Positions 52,761-62,919 of a stretch of 64,000 bases of DNA are shown piece by piece. Numbering within the stretch: position 1 is the first letter of the stretch; each line of letters starts with the position of its first letter. A program made the translations under genes and the position numbers. The notes beneath the pieces were generated by a model. It was not told the DNA's origin and did not search any database. It saw only the letters and a list, made by a program, of their open reading frames with translations. Origin of the DNA: an uncultured Propionibacteriaceae bacterium (GTDB taxonomy: Bacteria > Actinomycetota > Actinomycetes > Propionibacteriales > Propionibacteriaceae); assembly GCA_945911015.1 (NCBI GenBank), contig CAMDZW010000011.1:21326-85325 (forward strand), read 5' to 3'.

Positions 52761-53981
52761 TCACAGCGGCGTCACCGGCCCCGCATCCTCGACCAGGACC
52801 AGCGCATCATAGGCCTCAGCGGGCACCATCTCGACCGAGTTGAACCAGGGGATCCAGGCCTGCCACTGGCGGAAGCTCTCCCCGGCACTGGCCATCCGGA
52901 CCGATCGGTGCAGGATCTGCGCATTGCCGGGATCAGCGTCGGCGAACTCGAGGTAGCCCACCTGTGTGCCGGTGAAGATGCCGCGCAGCGGGGTCGGGTT
53001 GTCCAACCGCACCTCCCATCGGTCCTCGCGCTGACCGGTGACGAGTCGGCTGTGGTGGACCTCGGTGCCGATCGCGCGGTAGTCGTCGCCGTACGCATCG
53101 ACCAGCAGTGTGCCGAGATCCTTGTGGTTGAAAGCAGCGGAGGTCTTGTCGACGTGACCGGCGTGTGCGAACAGCAGCGTGTGATCGTTGCCGCGGACCT
53201 GTTGTTCCTCCACCGTGCGCATCAGGTTGTCGGCCATCAGCTGGGCCCGGGTGGCGGCATAGTTGCCGGCAGCCTTCAACTGGAGATTCTGACTGAGGGT
53301 GGTCGCAGCGTTGAGCGCGGCCTGCCGTCCCTCGGCCTCGGAGGCACCCTCGATCGCGGACATCAGCTCCTCAACGGCGCCGGCCCAAGCAGGATCAACC
53401 GTGGTCGAGTCGTCAGTCCATCCACGAAGCTTCTCCCGTACGGCATCAGCTGCGGTCAGGTCGTGGTCGGCGAGCCAGTCGAGGGCGAGCTGCTGGTTGG
53501 CGTCGCCGCGCTGCACGTCGATGCCGATGAGTTGGATCTTCTGCTCGGTGGCCACTGCGGTGTTGTGGTCGTGGATCCACTGCAGCAGGTCAGCCATCTC
53601 CTGGGTGTGGTTCAGCACGAAGCCGAATCGAGTTGCCGCGTCTGCTGCCGTCCCGTCCCCTCCCTGGAGATAGTCGTTGACCTGCGCCACAGATCCGTAG
53701 TCCTCCTCGATCGCGATCGCCCTGAACCTCGGCAACTTGGTGATGAGATCGCGACGCAGAATCTGTAGTTCGGCATTGCCGTGAGTGGCCTCGCCGAGCG
53801 CCAGGACGCGGGCGTCGGCCAGGTCCTCTCCGATCGTGGCATCGGCGAACTCGATCGCCTGGGGCTGACCGACCGGTCGGGTCTGCCATGCTCGCAATCC
53901 CAACACGCTGCCGATCAGGACAGCGATCGCCGACAGGATCACCACCGGCACGATCCACTTCTTCGCCCTGCGGTCGGTCAT
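52761..53981 (-). CDS. Erythromycin-esterase-like (EreA/PA-family) protein, membrane-anchored
   Basis: 406 residues. One N-terminal helix (KKWIVPVVILSAIAVLIGSV) tethers it, active part outside. VLALGEATHGNAELQILRRD is the family hallmark G-E-x-x-H-G, whose His is the general base in EreA. RAIAIEEDYGSV, LIGIDVQRGDANQ and LLFAHAGHVDK follow as the other conserved blocks. Relatives hydrolyse macrolide lactones, but many are of unknown function. It closes the ABC exporter operon (2-nt gap), suggesting a shared role in coping with or making a secondary metabolite. Confidence 0.82.
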   Translation of the reverse strand: MTDRRAKKWIVPVVILSAIAVLIGSVLGLRAWQTRPVGQPQAIEFADATIGEDLADARVLALGEATHGNAELQILRRDLITKLPRFRAIAIEEDYGSVAQVNDYLQGGDGTAADAATRFGFVLNHTQEMADLLQWIHDHNTAVATEQKIQLIGIDVQRGDANQQLALDWLADHDLTAADAVREKLRGWTDDSTTVDPAWAGAVEELMSAIEGASEAEGRQAALNAATTLSQNLQLKAAGNYAATRAQLMADNLMRTVEEQQVRGNDHTLLFAHAGHVDKTSAAFNHKDLGTLLVDAYGDDYRAIGTEVHHSRLVTGQREDRWEVRLDNPTPLRGIFTGTQVGYLEFADADPGNAQILHRSVRMASAGESFRQWQAWIPWFNSVEMVPAEAYDALVLVEDAGPVTPL

Positions 53982-53983
53982 GG

Positions 53984-54688
53984 TCAGTCCACCTCTCGAG
54001 TCAGGGTTCGCCAGCAGCCCACGGCAGCGGGAATCCCTATCCACACAATGATCCCGACTCCGACTCGGGCCCACGCCAACAACGAGTGATCGTCGACGAG
54101 CGTGGTGACCGAAGCGAGGTCGAGCCAGCGCACCACTTCGGCTGCGGTGTCCCCGATGGTGCTGATGATGGAGGCAACCATGGGCCAGATCAACACCACC
54201 ACGATCGCGGCCGGGGCATGGGACACCCCCAGACCCAGTGCCCAGCCGGAGACCGCACTGAGCATGACCCCGGCAGCAAACAGCCCGAACTCCGGCCACG
54301 CCATCTGCCAGGCGATCGACTGCCCGGTGAGCAGACCGGCAATCGGGGTGATGATCGCCCCGGCCACCAGGCTGAGCAGCACCACAGCCAGACCCAGCGT
54401 GCCACTGGCGAGTGCCTTGGCGACCACAACCCGGCCACGCTGTGGGACCAACAGGTAGGTCGACAGCGCGGTGTGATGGGTACGTTCAGCCGTGACGAGC
54501 AGGATCGTCAAGACCGGGACCAGCGTTGCCCCGGGGACGGCCGCCATCCGCGCAATGTCACCGAAGGCCTGTCCGTCGCGGATGAGCACAGCACCGCCGC
54601 CGAAGACTCCGGCCAACAGTGCTCCGGCGACGACAAGTGCCACTCCCACACGGGTGTCCACCAGCTTGCGGAGTTCGACATGCCACAT
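53984..54688 (-). CDS. ABC-2 type transporter permease
   Basis: 234 residues with six hydrophobic helices: VGVALVVAGALLAGVFGGG, then helices around residues 50, 100, 135, 165 and 205. It starts MWHVELRKLVDTR, the N-terminal pattern of ABC-2 permeases of the NatB/YhaP type (ELRKLxxxR). ATG 54688 is one base past the ATPase stop. Together with the ATPase it forms an exporter, presumably as a 2+2 complex. Substrate unknown. Confidence 0.85.
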   Translation of the reverse strand: MWHVELRKLVDTRVGVALVVAGALLAGVFGGGAVLIRDGQAFGDIARMAAVPGATLVPVLTILLVTAERTHHTALSTYLLVPQRGRVVVAKALASGTLGLAVVLLSLVAGAIITPIAGLLTGQSIAWQMAWPEFGLFAAGVMLSAVSGWALGLGVSHAPAAIVVVLIWPMVASIISTIGDTAAEVVRWLDLASVTTLVDDHSLLAWARVGVGIIVWIGIPAAVGCWRTLTREVD

Positions 54689-54689
54689 C

Positions 54690-55418
54690 TCAGGCCACCT
54701 TCTCGATCGGGGTGCGGTCTGCACCAACGGTGCAGTGGAAGTAGTAGTCGGCCAGGTCACCATGGGCTTCGCGGAGGGCCGCCACGGTGTCGGCGACGAC
54801 GAGTCGGCCGCCGGCCAGGATGACCACCCGGTCGGCAATCCGCTCGACGTCAGTCAGTTGGTGACTGGACAGCAGCACGGTGCAGCCCTGGGCAGCACGG
54901 GCGGTCAACAGATCGGCCAGCCATCGCTGTCCCTGCGGATCGAGGCCGTTGGTCGGCTCGTCGCAGACCAGGACCGACGGGTCACCGAGCAGGGCCTGGC
55001 CCAGCGCCAACCGTTGCCGCATCCCCAGGGAGTAGGTGCCGACTCGGCTTCTTCCCTCGCGACGGGACAGGCCAACCTCGTCGATCACCTCATCGGCACG
55101 CGACCGCGGCAGCCGCAGCAGCTGGCAGGCGAGGATGAGCGACTCCCGACCCGAGCGGCCAGGGTGGAATGCGTCGGCGGTGAGCATGCCGCCAATCGTG
55201 CGAGCTGGGCTCTCCCAGTCTCGGTACGGCGTCCCGTCGATCAGCGCCTCCCCGGAACTGGCCGCAGCCAGCCCGAGCAGGACCTTGAGCGTCGTGGTCT
55301 TGCCGGCTCCGTTCGGACCGAGGAATCCGGTGATGTGTCCGGGCGGGGCGATGAAGCTCACCCGGTCGACCGCGACCACGTCCCCGTACCGCTTGGTCAC
55401 TTCCTTGAACTCGATCAT
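54690..55418 (-). CDS. ABC transporter ATP-binding protein
   Basis: 242 residues. Walker A GPNGAGKTTTLKVLLGL, Q-loop region GGMLTADAF, signature YSLGMRQRLALGQALLGDP, Walker B VLVCDEPTNGLDPQG and the H-switch LLSSHQLTDVE are all intact. YSLGMRQRL is the usual variant in ATPases of bacitracin/lantibiotic-type exporters. It is the first gene of an operon with the permease and EreA-like gene, divergent from a two-component system that may regulate it. Confidence 0.92.
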   Translation of the reverse strand: MIEFKEVTKRYGDVVAVDRVSFIAPPGHITGFLGPNGAGKTTTLKVLLGLAAASSGEALIDGTPYRDWESPARTIGGMLTADAFHPGRSGRESLILACQLLRLPRSRADEVIDEVGLSRREGRSRVGTYSLGMRQRLALGQALLGDPSVLVCDEPTNGLDPQGQRWLADLLTARAAQGCTVLLSSHQLTDVERIADRVVILAGGRLVVADTVAALREAHGDLADYYFHCTVGADRTPIEKVA

Positions 55419-55460
55419 GGCCACCAGTCCACTCGATCCCGGCAGGGTGCACATCAGGCA

Positions 55461-55493
55461 ATGGGCTCGGATGGGCCAGCCGATGGGCCAGAC
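55461..55493. repeat. Short direct repeats in the ABC exporter/two-component intergenic region
   Basis: ATGGGC occurs at 55461, 55471 and 55483, the last two as GATGGGCCAG with 12-bp spacing. Repeats of this spacing in front of a response regulator's likely target operon could be its binding sites. Confidence 0.4.
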
Positions 55494-55535
55494 CTGTCTG
55501 GCCGAAGGTCGCTGGTCGCGTTCTCGGCAGCCGCT

Positions 55536-55541
55536 TAGGCT
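55536..55541 (+). promoter_or_regulatory. -10 element of the histidine kinase gene
   Basis: TAGGCT lies six bases before GTG 55548; leaderless start likely. Confidence 0.4.
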
Positions 55542-55547
55542 GAGGCC

Positions 55548-56684
55548 GTGCTTGAACGTGTCCTGCCGTGGGTGGTTGCCGTGACCATGGCGGTCTACTA
55601 TGCGACCCCGCTGGTGGTGATCGGCCCCACCGCGCAGCCGTTGACGACCGCCCTGCTCGTGGTGCCGACCCTGGTCGCCCTGGCCTTGCTCCCCTTGCGG
55701 CGCCGGGCCGCCATCGCGGTGGTGGCCGCCGTCGGCGTGCTGCTCTTCCTCGGACCAGGCGTGGCTGGCGTCGCCGCGGTGGTCACCGCATCGGTTGCCC
55801 GACACCGTCCCCGCCTCGTTGATGTCATCGCCACCATGGTCTGGTTTGCCGTCGTCAAGACCGCCGGTCTGATCCTCGGACCGTCCGCTGCGGACTGGAA
55901 CCAGGCTTCAACCATCGAGTGGACCATCACCGTCGGCGGAGTGGTCACGGCCGGGCTCATCGGCCTGATTTCCCAGTCACGCACAGAAGTCTCGCGAGAA
56001 CGGGCCGCAACCATCCAGGCCCGTCATCAGGCTCAGGAATCCCGGATCGCTCGTGCTCGCGCCGAGGAAAGGGAAGCAATCGCCCGTGAGATGCACGATG
56101 TCCTCGCACACCGGATCTCGATGATCGCCCTCCATTCCGGGGCCCTCGCGCACCGACCCGATCTCGATCCAGACCGAGCACAGCAGACGGCCGCCCTCAT
56201 CCGAGACAATGCCCGCCGCTGCTTGGAGGACCTGCGCACCGTGCTGTCCTCCCTGCGCAGCAATGGATCCGACGGATCCGGGGCCGAGCCTCCGCAACCT
56301 GATCTGACCACGTTGCCCGTGCTGGTGGCCGAGATCATCGACAATCAACCCGTCGACCTTGATCTGGCCGTCGATCCGGTCACGGTCCCTGACGCCCTGA
56401 GCCGCAACGGATTCCGGATGATCCAGGAATCCCTCACCAACGCCTGCAAGCACGCATCCGGCGCACCGATCCAGGTGCGGATCGCCGGTCGCCCCGGCGA
56501 TCAGCTGCACATCACCGTACGTAATCGGCTCACCTCCGTGGCTCTGCCCGACCGCACCGGGTCGGGGCTCGGGTTGATCGGGATGACCGAACGAGCAGCT
56601 GCACTCGGCGGCTCGATGGACAGTGGCACCGTCGGGGACGACTTCGTGGTGACCGTGGCCCTGCCCTGGGCGGTGTCGCCATGA
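55548..56684 (+). CDS. Sensor histidine kinase, NarL/DesK (HisKA_3) type
   Basis: 378 residues. About five N-terminal helices (residues 7-145) form a membrane sensor with no large extracellular loop, typical of intramembrane-sensing or DesK-like kinases. The HisKA_3 box REMHDVLAHRISMIALHSG puts the phospho-acceptor at His183. The HATPase part includes NACKHASGAPI (N-box) and TGSGLGLIGMTERAAALGG (G-box). It pairs with the response regulator whose ATG overlaps its stop (ATGA). Confidence 0.92.
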   Translation: MLERVLPWVVAVTMAVYYATPLVVIGPTAQPLTTALLVVPTLVALALLPLRRRAAIAVVAAVGVLLFLGPGVAGVAAVVTASVARHRPRLVDVIATMVWFAVVKTAGLILGPSAADWNQASTIEWTITVGGVVTAGLIGLISQSRTEVSRERAATIQARHQAQESRIARARAEEREAIAREMHDVLAHRISMIALHSGALAHRPDLDPDRAQQTAALIRDNARRCLEDLRTVLSSLRSNGSDGSGAEPPQPDLTTLPVLVAEIIDNQPVDLDLAVDPVTVPDALSRNGFRMIQESLTNACKHASGAPIQVRIAGRPGDQLHITVRNRLTSVALPDRTGSGLGLIGMTERAAALGGSMDSGTVGDDFVVTVALPWAVSP

Positions 56685-57328
56685 TCACCGTCGCCCTGGT
56701 CGACGACGACGCCTTGGTCCGGACCGGGCTGCGGCTCATCCTCGAGTCCGACCCCGCTCTGCACATCGTCGGTGAGGCCGGTGACGGCCGCGAGGGCCTT
56801 GATCTCATCCGGACCGTCACACCCGACGTGGTGCTGCTCGACATCCGGATGCCGGTCCTCGACGGACTCGGCGTCCTCGAGCGACTGAAGTCCCGAGATC
56901 ACAAGCCTGCAGTCATCGTGCTGACCACCTTCGACTCCGATGATCATGTGCTGACCGCACTCGGCAGTGGAGCGTCCGGGTTCTTGCTCAAGGACACTGA
57001 GCCGGACACCATCATCGCCGGCATCCATGCCGCCCACCGCGGCGACCCGGTCCTGTCGCCCGGCGTGACCAGCACGCTCATCGAGGCTGCCACCCGACGC
57101 ACTCCCGTCGATCGTGGAGCGGTTGACCGGGCGGCCGAGCTCACGCCGCGCGAACGTGAGATTGCGGTGTTGATGGCCCAAGGTCTGACCAATGCCCAAA
57201 TCAGCGGCCAACTCCACCTGAGTCTGGCCACGGTCAAGGCCAATCTCACCCGGGTCTTCGACAAACTCGGTCAGGACAACCGGGTCGGTGCCGCCATGGC
57301 CGTACGGGATGCCGGCCTGCTTCGATGA
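56681..57328 (+). CDS. Response regulator with LuxR/NarL DNA-binding domain
   Basis: 215 residues. The receiver has acidic residues 8-10 (VALVDDDALV), phospho-acceptor Asp54 (VVLLDIRMPVLDG), Thr in VLTTFDS and Lys in GFLLKDTEPD. The C-terminal HTH starts ELTPREREIAVLMAQGLTNA and ends ATVKANLTRVFDKLG, the LuxR signature. Overlaps the kinase gene by 4 nt. The divergent ABC exporter operon is the obvious candidate target. Confidence 0.94.
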   Translation: MITVALVDDDALVRTGLRLILESDPALHIVGEAGDGREGLDLIRTVTPDVVLLDIRMPVLDGLGVLERLKSRDHKPAVIVLTTFDSDDHVLTALGSGASGFLLKDTEPDTIIAGIHAAHRGDPVLSPGVTSTLIEAATRRTPVDRGAVDRAAELTPREREIAVLMAQGLTNAQISGQLHLSLATVKANLTRVFDKLGQDNRVGAAMAVRDAGLLR

Positions 57329-57720
57329 GTCCTCGCCGACCCGGGCATGATCGGCGCAGCTGCCTACTCGGCCCCCAGGTCGTCCTGATCACTGTCGACC
57401 AGTCGCGCGGCGACTGCCTCGGCATCGACGGACGCCCAGTGGTGCGGACACCATTCCTGGACCGGATCGCGACCCGTGGGGTCCGGTTCTCCCGCGCCCA
57501 CTCGGCGACACCGAGCTGTGTGGCGGCCCGAGCTTCGCTGATGACCGGACAACGACCGTTCCACCAGGGGCGAGTGGGTTACGCCGACCACGTGCCGTTG
57601 GACTATGACTGTGGGGCGGGCAGGGTCCTCGTAAGAGTGATGAGGCCACCTCGGGCGGCTCAGCGATCCGTTGCGCGGCTGATCTCAGGCAGGGGGCAGG
57701 GCGCGGGGCGAGGTACGTGA
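57325..57720 (+). pseudogene. Truncated sulfatase fragment coupled to the response regulator
   Basis: The ATG overlaps the response regulator stop (ATGA). Residues 18-96 are a sulfatase N-terminus: VVLITVDQSRGDCLGIDG, PFLDRIATRGVRFSRAHS and the active-site region PSCVAARASLMTGQRPFHQG, whose motif is C-x-A-x-R. After DYDC (about 57612) the family similarity ends and the frame runs through unrelated sequence to 57720. A full sulfatase has nearly 500 residues, so about 80% is missing. It resembles the intact sulfatase at 42736-44217 and is either a deletion relic or the edge of an old rearrangement. Its last 36 bp overlap hspR on the other strand; the 356-bp gap holds nothing else. Confidence 0.7.
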
Positions 57721-58104
57721 CCAGTGTCGCCCCAGATGCACCGAGCCGGCCTGGTCGGCGGTGAACGTGCGCGCCCCGGGCTGCGATCGGGCGATCGCGA
57801 GCAGGTCGGTGAGTTCGTCCACCTGGGAGCGGAGCCGGTCCAGCTCATCCTCCATGGCGAGGATCCGACGGATGCCTTCGAGATTGATGCCCTCGGTCTG
57901 GCTGAGATGCTGGACCAGACGCAATCGCTGGACATCGCGGGGCGAATAACGACGGCCACGACCGCGGCTGCGACGCGCGGTGACGATGCCGAGCCGGTCA
58001 TAGGTCCGCAGGGTCTGCGGATGCATCCCCGAGAGCTGGGCAGCGACCGAAATGACGAAGACCGCAGCGTCGGGATCCATCCGGTCAGGAAGGTGCTCGG
58101 TCAT
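57685..58104 (-). CDS. hspR: MerR-family heat-shock repressor HspR
   Basis: 139 residues. The MerR HTH shows VAAQLSGMHPQTLRTYDRLG and RRYSPRDVQRLRLVQHLSQT, with the EGINLEGIRRILAMEDEL helix typical of HspR. HspR binds HAIR dyads and represses dnaK and clpB, using DnaK as co-repressor. Its gene closes the dnaK operon, six bases after dnaJ. Candidate targets in the window are the HAIR sites at 39498-39572 and 61862-61964. The C-terminus after residue 105 is not conserved. Confidence 0.95.
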   Translation of the reverse strand: MTEHLPDRMDPDAAVFVISVAAQLSGMHPQTLRTYDRLGIVTARRSRGRGRRYSPRDVQRLRLVQHLSQTEGINLEGIRRILAMEDELDRLRSQVDELTDLLAIARSQPGARTFTADQAGSVHLGRHWSRTSPRALPPA

Positions 58105-58110
58105 CTCCGG

Positions 58111-59247
<1,137 letters not shown>

Positions 59248-59274
59248 GAGTGCCTCCCTTCGTTACCTGGTCGG

Positions 59275-59958
59275 TCAGTCAGCAGAATCTGCTGAATCGT
59301 CATCGGTCTGAGCCTGATCCACCGGTGCACCGGTGGCCACCCGTGCCGGACGCAGGACCTTGTCCCCCTGGCGGTAGCCCACCTGGAAGATCTGGACACA
59401 GACCGGATGCGCATCCCCGGGGTCGGAGACCTGCATCAGTGCTTCGTGCTGGTGCGGATCGAACGCGTCGCCGACCTCGCCGAAAGCGGCAACATCGTGC
59501 TTGGCGGCCAACTTCTCCACGTCCTCGGCCACCGCCTTGAACCCGCCAGTGAGCTCGCCGTGGTCACGCGCAGCGGTGATGTTGTCCAGGATCGGCAGCA
59601 GTTCGCTCATCACCGTGGAGATGGTGATGCCGCGAGCAGCTTCTCGGTCCCGGTCCACGCGCCGCTTGTAGTTGACGTACTCGGCCTGGAGCCGTTGCAG
59701 GTCATTGGTGCGTTCGGCCACCTGCCGAGTGAGATCGTCGATCTCGGCCTGGCGCGGATCGGCTTCGGCCTCGGCTGAGGTGTCATCGGAGGCGTCGGCC
59801 TCCCCGGAGACCTCCTCGGCGGCCGCAGTGTCCTGCGGATCCCGCAGCTCGAAGGTCTCCGGGTCGATGCGACGTCGATCGCGCACGGTCGGTCCCGCCC
59901 GCTCCTCATCCCGCTCGTCGGGGTTGGGGTGGCCGTCAGCCGGAGAGGGCTGGGTCAC
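59275..59958 (-). CDS. grpE: Nucleotide exchange factor GrpE
   Basis: 227 residues. An acidic, disordered N-terminus (to about 85), a long coiled coil ([20 protein letters not shown] followed by [11 protein letters not shown]) and the C-terminal beta domain with [11 protein letters not shown] and [24 protein letters not shown] block (here [19 protein letters not shown]) identify GrpE. It releases ADP from DnaK. The start is GTG 59958, overlapping the dnaK stop (GTGA). Confidence 0.95.
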   Translation of the reverse strand: MTQPSPADGHPNPDERDEERAGPTVRDRRRIDPETFELRDPQDTAAAEEVSGEADASDDTSAEAEADPRQAEIDDLTRQVAERTNDLQRLQAEYVNYKRRVDRDREAARGITISTVMSELLPILDNITAARDHGELTGGFKAVAEDVEKLAAKHDVAAFGEVGDAFDPHQHEALMQVSDPGDAHPVCVQIFQVGYRQGDKVLRPARVATGAPVDQAQTDDDSADSAD

Positions 59959-61808
59959 TTCTCCTCACCCGGCTTCTCGTCGTCGACGATCTCGGCGTCA
60001 ACGACATCGTCGTCGGCGTTGGCCTCGGAAGCGTCCTCACCGGACTCCGCAGCGCTGGCCTGCTCGGCCTGAGCGGCGGCATACATGGCCTGACCCAGCG
60101 CAGCCGCAGCCTCGTTCAGCTTCTCGACCGCGGTCTTGACCCGCTCGTCATCGTCACCTTCGAGGGCTTCCTTCAACTCGTCGAGGGACTCGGTCACCGG
60201 CGTCTTGACGTCATCGGTGATCTTGTCCTCGTTCTCGCTGAGCAGTTTCTCGGTGCGGAACACCAGCGACTCGGCCTCGTTACGGGTCTCAACCGCTTCG
60301 CGACGCAGCCTGTCCTCCTCGGCGTGAGCCTCGGCATCGGCCATCATCTGGTCGATCTCGTCCTTGTTGAGGGCGGATCCACCGGTGACGGTCATCGACT
60401 GCTCCTTGCCGGTGGCCATGTCCTTGGCATGGACGTGGACGATGCCGTTGGCGTCGATGTCGAAGGCAACCTCGACCTGAGGCACGCCCCGTGGTGCCGG
60501 CGGCAGTCCGGTGAGTTCGAAGTTGCCGAGCGACTTGTTGTCGCGGGCGAAGTCACGCTCACCCTGGTAGACCTGGATCATCACCGAAGGCTGGTTGTCC
60601 TCAGCAGTGGTGAAGACCTCGGAACGACGGGTCGGAATCGTGGTGTTGCGTTCGATGATCTTGGTCATCACGCCACCCTTGGTCTCGATGCCCAGGCTCA
60701 GCGGAGTGACGTCGAGCAGCAGGACATCCTTCACCTCGCCCTTCAGCACACCGGCCTGGAGCGAAGCACCCAGCGCCACGACCTCGTCAGGGTTGACACC
60801 CTTGTGGGGCTCCTTGCCGCCGGTGAGCTCCTTGACCAGATCGGAGACGGCCGGCATCCGGGTCGAACCACCGACCAGGATGACGTGGTCGATGTCGCGA
60901 ACCGAGACCTTGGCATCAGAGATCACCGCGTTGAACGGCACCCGGCACCGGTCGAGCAGGTCCGAGGTGAGTCGCTGGAACTCAGACCGGGTGAGGGTCT
61001 CCTCGAGGTGCAGCGGGCCGGACTCGCCCAAGGTGATGTAGGGCAGGTTGATCGAGGACTCGCTGGCGCTCGACAGCTCGATCTTCGCCTTCTCGGCGGC
61101 CTCCTGCAGTCGCTGACGAGCGATCTTGTCCTGGCTCAGATCAACGCCATTCTTGTTCTTGAACTGCTTGACCAGCCAGTCAACGATGCGCTCGTCCCAG
61201 TCGTCGCCGCCGAGACGGTTGTCGCCCTTGGTGGCCTTGACCTCGAAGACGCCGTCACCGATCTCGAGCAGCGACACGTCGAAGGTGCCACCACCGAGGT
61301 CGAAGACGAGGATGGTCTGGTCCTCCTCGGACTTGTCCAGTCCGTACGCGAGGGCGGCAGCGGTCGGCTCGTTGATGATCCGGTCGACGGTCAGGCCAGC
61401 GATCTCGCCGGCTTCCTTGGTGGCCTGACGCTCGGCGTCGGAGAAGTAGGCCGGGACGGTGATGACGGCGTTGGTGACGTCTTCGCCGAGGTAGGACTCG
61501 GCGTCACGCTTGAGCTTCTGCAGCACGAAGGCCGAGATCTGCTGCGGACGGTAGTCCTTGCCGTCGAGGTCGACCTTCCAGTCGGTACCCATGTGACGCT
61601 TGACCGAGCGGATGGTGCGATCGACGTTGGTGACGGCCTGCCGCTTGGCAACCTCACCGACGAGCACCTCTCCGCCCTTGGCGAAGGCCACCACTGACGG
61701 CGTCGTGCGGGCGCCCTCAGCGTTGGAGATGACGGTGGGTTCTCCACCTTCGAGCACTGCGACGACCGAGTTGGTCGTACCGAGGTCGATACCTACTGCA
61801 CGAGCCAT
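59955..61808 (-). CDS. dnaK: Chaperone protein DnaK (Hsp70)
   Basis: 617 residues. Starts [37 protein letters not shown] block reads [36 protein letters not shown] is the third Hsp70 signature. The substrate domain and an acidic C-terminal tail ending EEK follow. It is the first gene of dnaK-grpE-dnaJ-hspR. RBS GAGGAAC lies upstream of the ATG, and the promoter with three HAIR-like dyads is at 61862-61964. Confidence 0.98.
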   Translation of the reverse strand: MARAVGIDLGTTNSVVAVLEGGEPTVISNAEGARTTPSVVAFAKGGEVLVGEVAKRQAVTNVDRTIRSVKRHMGTDWKVDLDGKDYRPQQISAFVLQKLKRDAESYLGEDVTNAVITVPAYFSDAERQATKEAGEIAGLTVDRIINEPTAAALAYGLDKSEEDQTILVFDLGGGTFDVSLLEIGDGVFEVKATKGDNRLGGDDWDERIVDWLVKQFKNKNGVDLSQDKIARQRLQEAAEKAKIELSSASESSINLPYITLGESGPLHLEETLTRSEFQRLTSDLLDRCRVPFNAVISDAKVSVRDIDHVILVGGSTRMPAVSDLVKELTGGKEPHKGVNPDEVVALGASLQAGVLKGEVKDVLLLDVTPLSLGIETKGGVMTKIIERNTTIPTRRSEVFTTAEDNQPSVMIQVYQGERDFARDNKSLGNFELTGLPPAPRGVPQVEVAFDIDANGIVHVHAKDMATGKEQSMTVTGGSALNKDEIDQMMADAEAHAEEDRLRREAVETRNEAESLVFRTEKLLSENEDKITDDVKTPVTESLDELKEALEGDDDERVKTAVEKLNEAAAALGQAMYAAAQAEQASAAESGEDASEANADDDVVDAEIVDDEKPGEEK

Positions 61809-61861
61809 GAGTGTTCCTCCAGATCAGATGTGGATCCTACGACCCACCGGTTGGTTCACGT

Positions 61862-61964
61862 CTTGAGTCAAGGCCGCTCAAGGTTTGCACCTGAGCCGGC
61901 CGGGCTCAACTATGCCACTGAGTCCCTCCGGACGCAAACCCAAGTTGAGTCTCATCGACTCAAC
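61862..61964 (-). promoter_or_regulatory. dnaK promoter with three HAIR-type (HspR) operators
   Basis: HAIR sites: CTTGAGT-N7-GCTCAAG (61862-61882), a weaker CCTGAGC-N7-GCTCAAC (61890-61910) and GTTGAGT-N7-ACTCAAC (61944-61964, perfect). On the minus strand -35 TTGCGT (61932-61937) and -10 CATAGT (61909-61914) are 17 bp apart. The second and third sites are 54 bp apart, as at clpB. The first lies inside the 5' leader, downstream of the start of transcription. Confidence 0.88.
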
Positions 61965-61993
61965 TCTCGACTGCCTTGTGTTGGCGCCGATTC

Positions 61994-62758
61994 TCAGGCA
62001 TCGGCGAGCACGTACGCCGCCCGATTCGCGAATCTGAGCAGCCCGTTCCCGTCGGCCAGTGCAGCGGCGCGGCGCGTGAAGCCGTCGGCGATTGCGGTAC
62101 GAACCTGCTTCGTCTGCGTGAGGTAAGTCTGTCCCGGCGTGGCCACTCCACCGGCGATGCCAGCCCACAGATCATCGGCGGCAATCACCCATTCCCACTC
62201 CAGTTCTTTCACGATCCGAGGCTGCAGCCCTGCCGTCGCCGCCAGCTCGGCGAGCCCCTCGGGTGTCCGCTCGAAGTCCAGCTCCGGCGCCAGGCGTTGG
62301 TTCGGCAGCGGCACGGCACCGGCCGTCGTCAGCACCTCACCCACCACCGGCGCCCATCCAGCACCACCGGCTGGCCAGATGGTCATCGCAACCCTTCCGT
62401 GTCGTCCCACCAATCGGGCCAGCTCGATGACCGCAGCGCTCGGGTCGGGGACGTGGTTGACCACGAAGTTCGCCACAACGGTGTCGAAGCTGTGACTGAC
62501 GAAGGGCAAGACCGGGAGTGCAGCCACGACGACGTCGCGGACCCGTTTCCTGGCCGTCGTGGCCATGTCTGGGTCGGCATCCACGGCGGTCACCGTACGA
62601 GCGGCTCGGCCAGCGCGCGCCGCCAGCTCCCCCGTGCCACAGCCGACATCCAACACACGATCCCCTGCTGTGTCGATCAGGATCGGTTCGATCGTGCCCG
62701 CGCACAGCGTCGCGAACGACCGTTCGTACGCTCGGGTCACCCCCGTCCAGTTGCTCAT
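61994..62758 (-). CDS. Class I SAM-dependent methyltransferase
   Basis: 254 residues. Motif I VLDVGCGTGELAARAG, motif II end TAVDADPDM and the post-motif block VVANFVVNHVPDPSAAVIEL identify a Methyltransf_11/25 enzyme. ATG 62758 is chosen where family similarity starts. It is only distantly similar to the methyltransferase at 6592-7323. It ends 29 bp from the HAIR region of dnaK, so its 3' end reaches into the dnaK control region. Substrate unknown. Confidence 0.88.
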   Translation of the reverse strand: MSNWTGVTRAYERSFATLCAGTIEPILIDTAGDRVLDVGCGTGELAARAGRAARTVTAVDADPDMATTARKRVRDVVVAALPVLPFVSHSFDTVVANFVVNHVPDPSAAVIELARLVGRHGRVAMTIWPAGGAGWAPVVGEVLTTAGAVPLPNQRLAPELDFERTPEGLAELAATAGLQPRIVKELEWEWVIAADDLWAGIAGGVATPGQTYLTQTKQVRTAIADGFTRRAAALADGNGLLRFANRAAYVLADA

Positions 62759-62883
62759 CACCGACCATCCAACCCGATCTGGCCAAGCCATTCACGCACT
62801 GCCCACACACCGCGTCGCCCCGCGGTGTGGAGCGGGCGAAGATCACGGTCGGGACACAGCGTGGCGTGTGGAGGCAGAACTGG

Positions 62884-62913
62884 TTGACCCGTGACTCGAG
62901 AGCGACGTAGCTT
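62884..62913 (+). promoter_or_regulatory. Promoter of the secreted SGNH hydrolase
   Basis: TTGACC (62884-62889) and TAGCTT (62908-62913) are 18 bp apart; the GTG start at 62920 follows the -10 by six bases, so the message is probably leaderless. Confidence 0.5.
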
Positions 62914-62919
62914 CCCGCC

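Noticed and set aside
52761..53981. Calling the EreA-like protein an erythromycin esterase
   Set aside because: The GEATHG motif is shared by many family members of unknown substrate; substrate specificity cannot be read from the sequence.
60324..61697. 457-codon plus-strand frame opposite dnaK
   Set aside because: Antisense shadow; no homology motifs, no RBS or promoter of its own.
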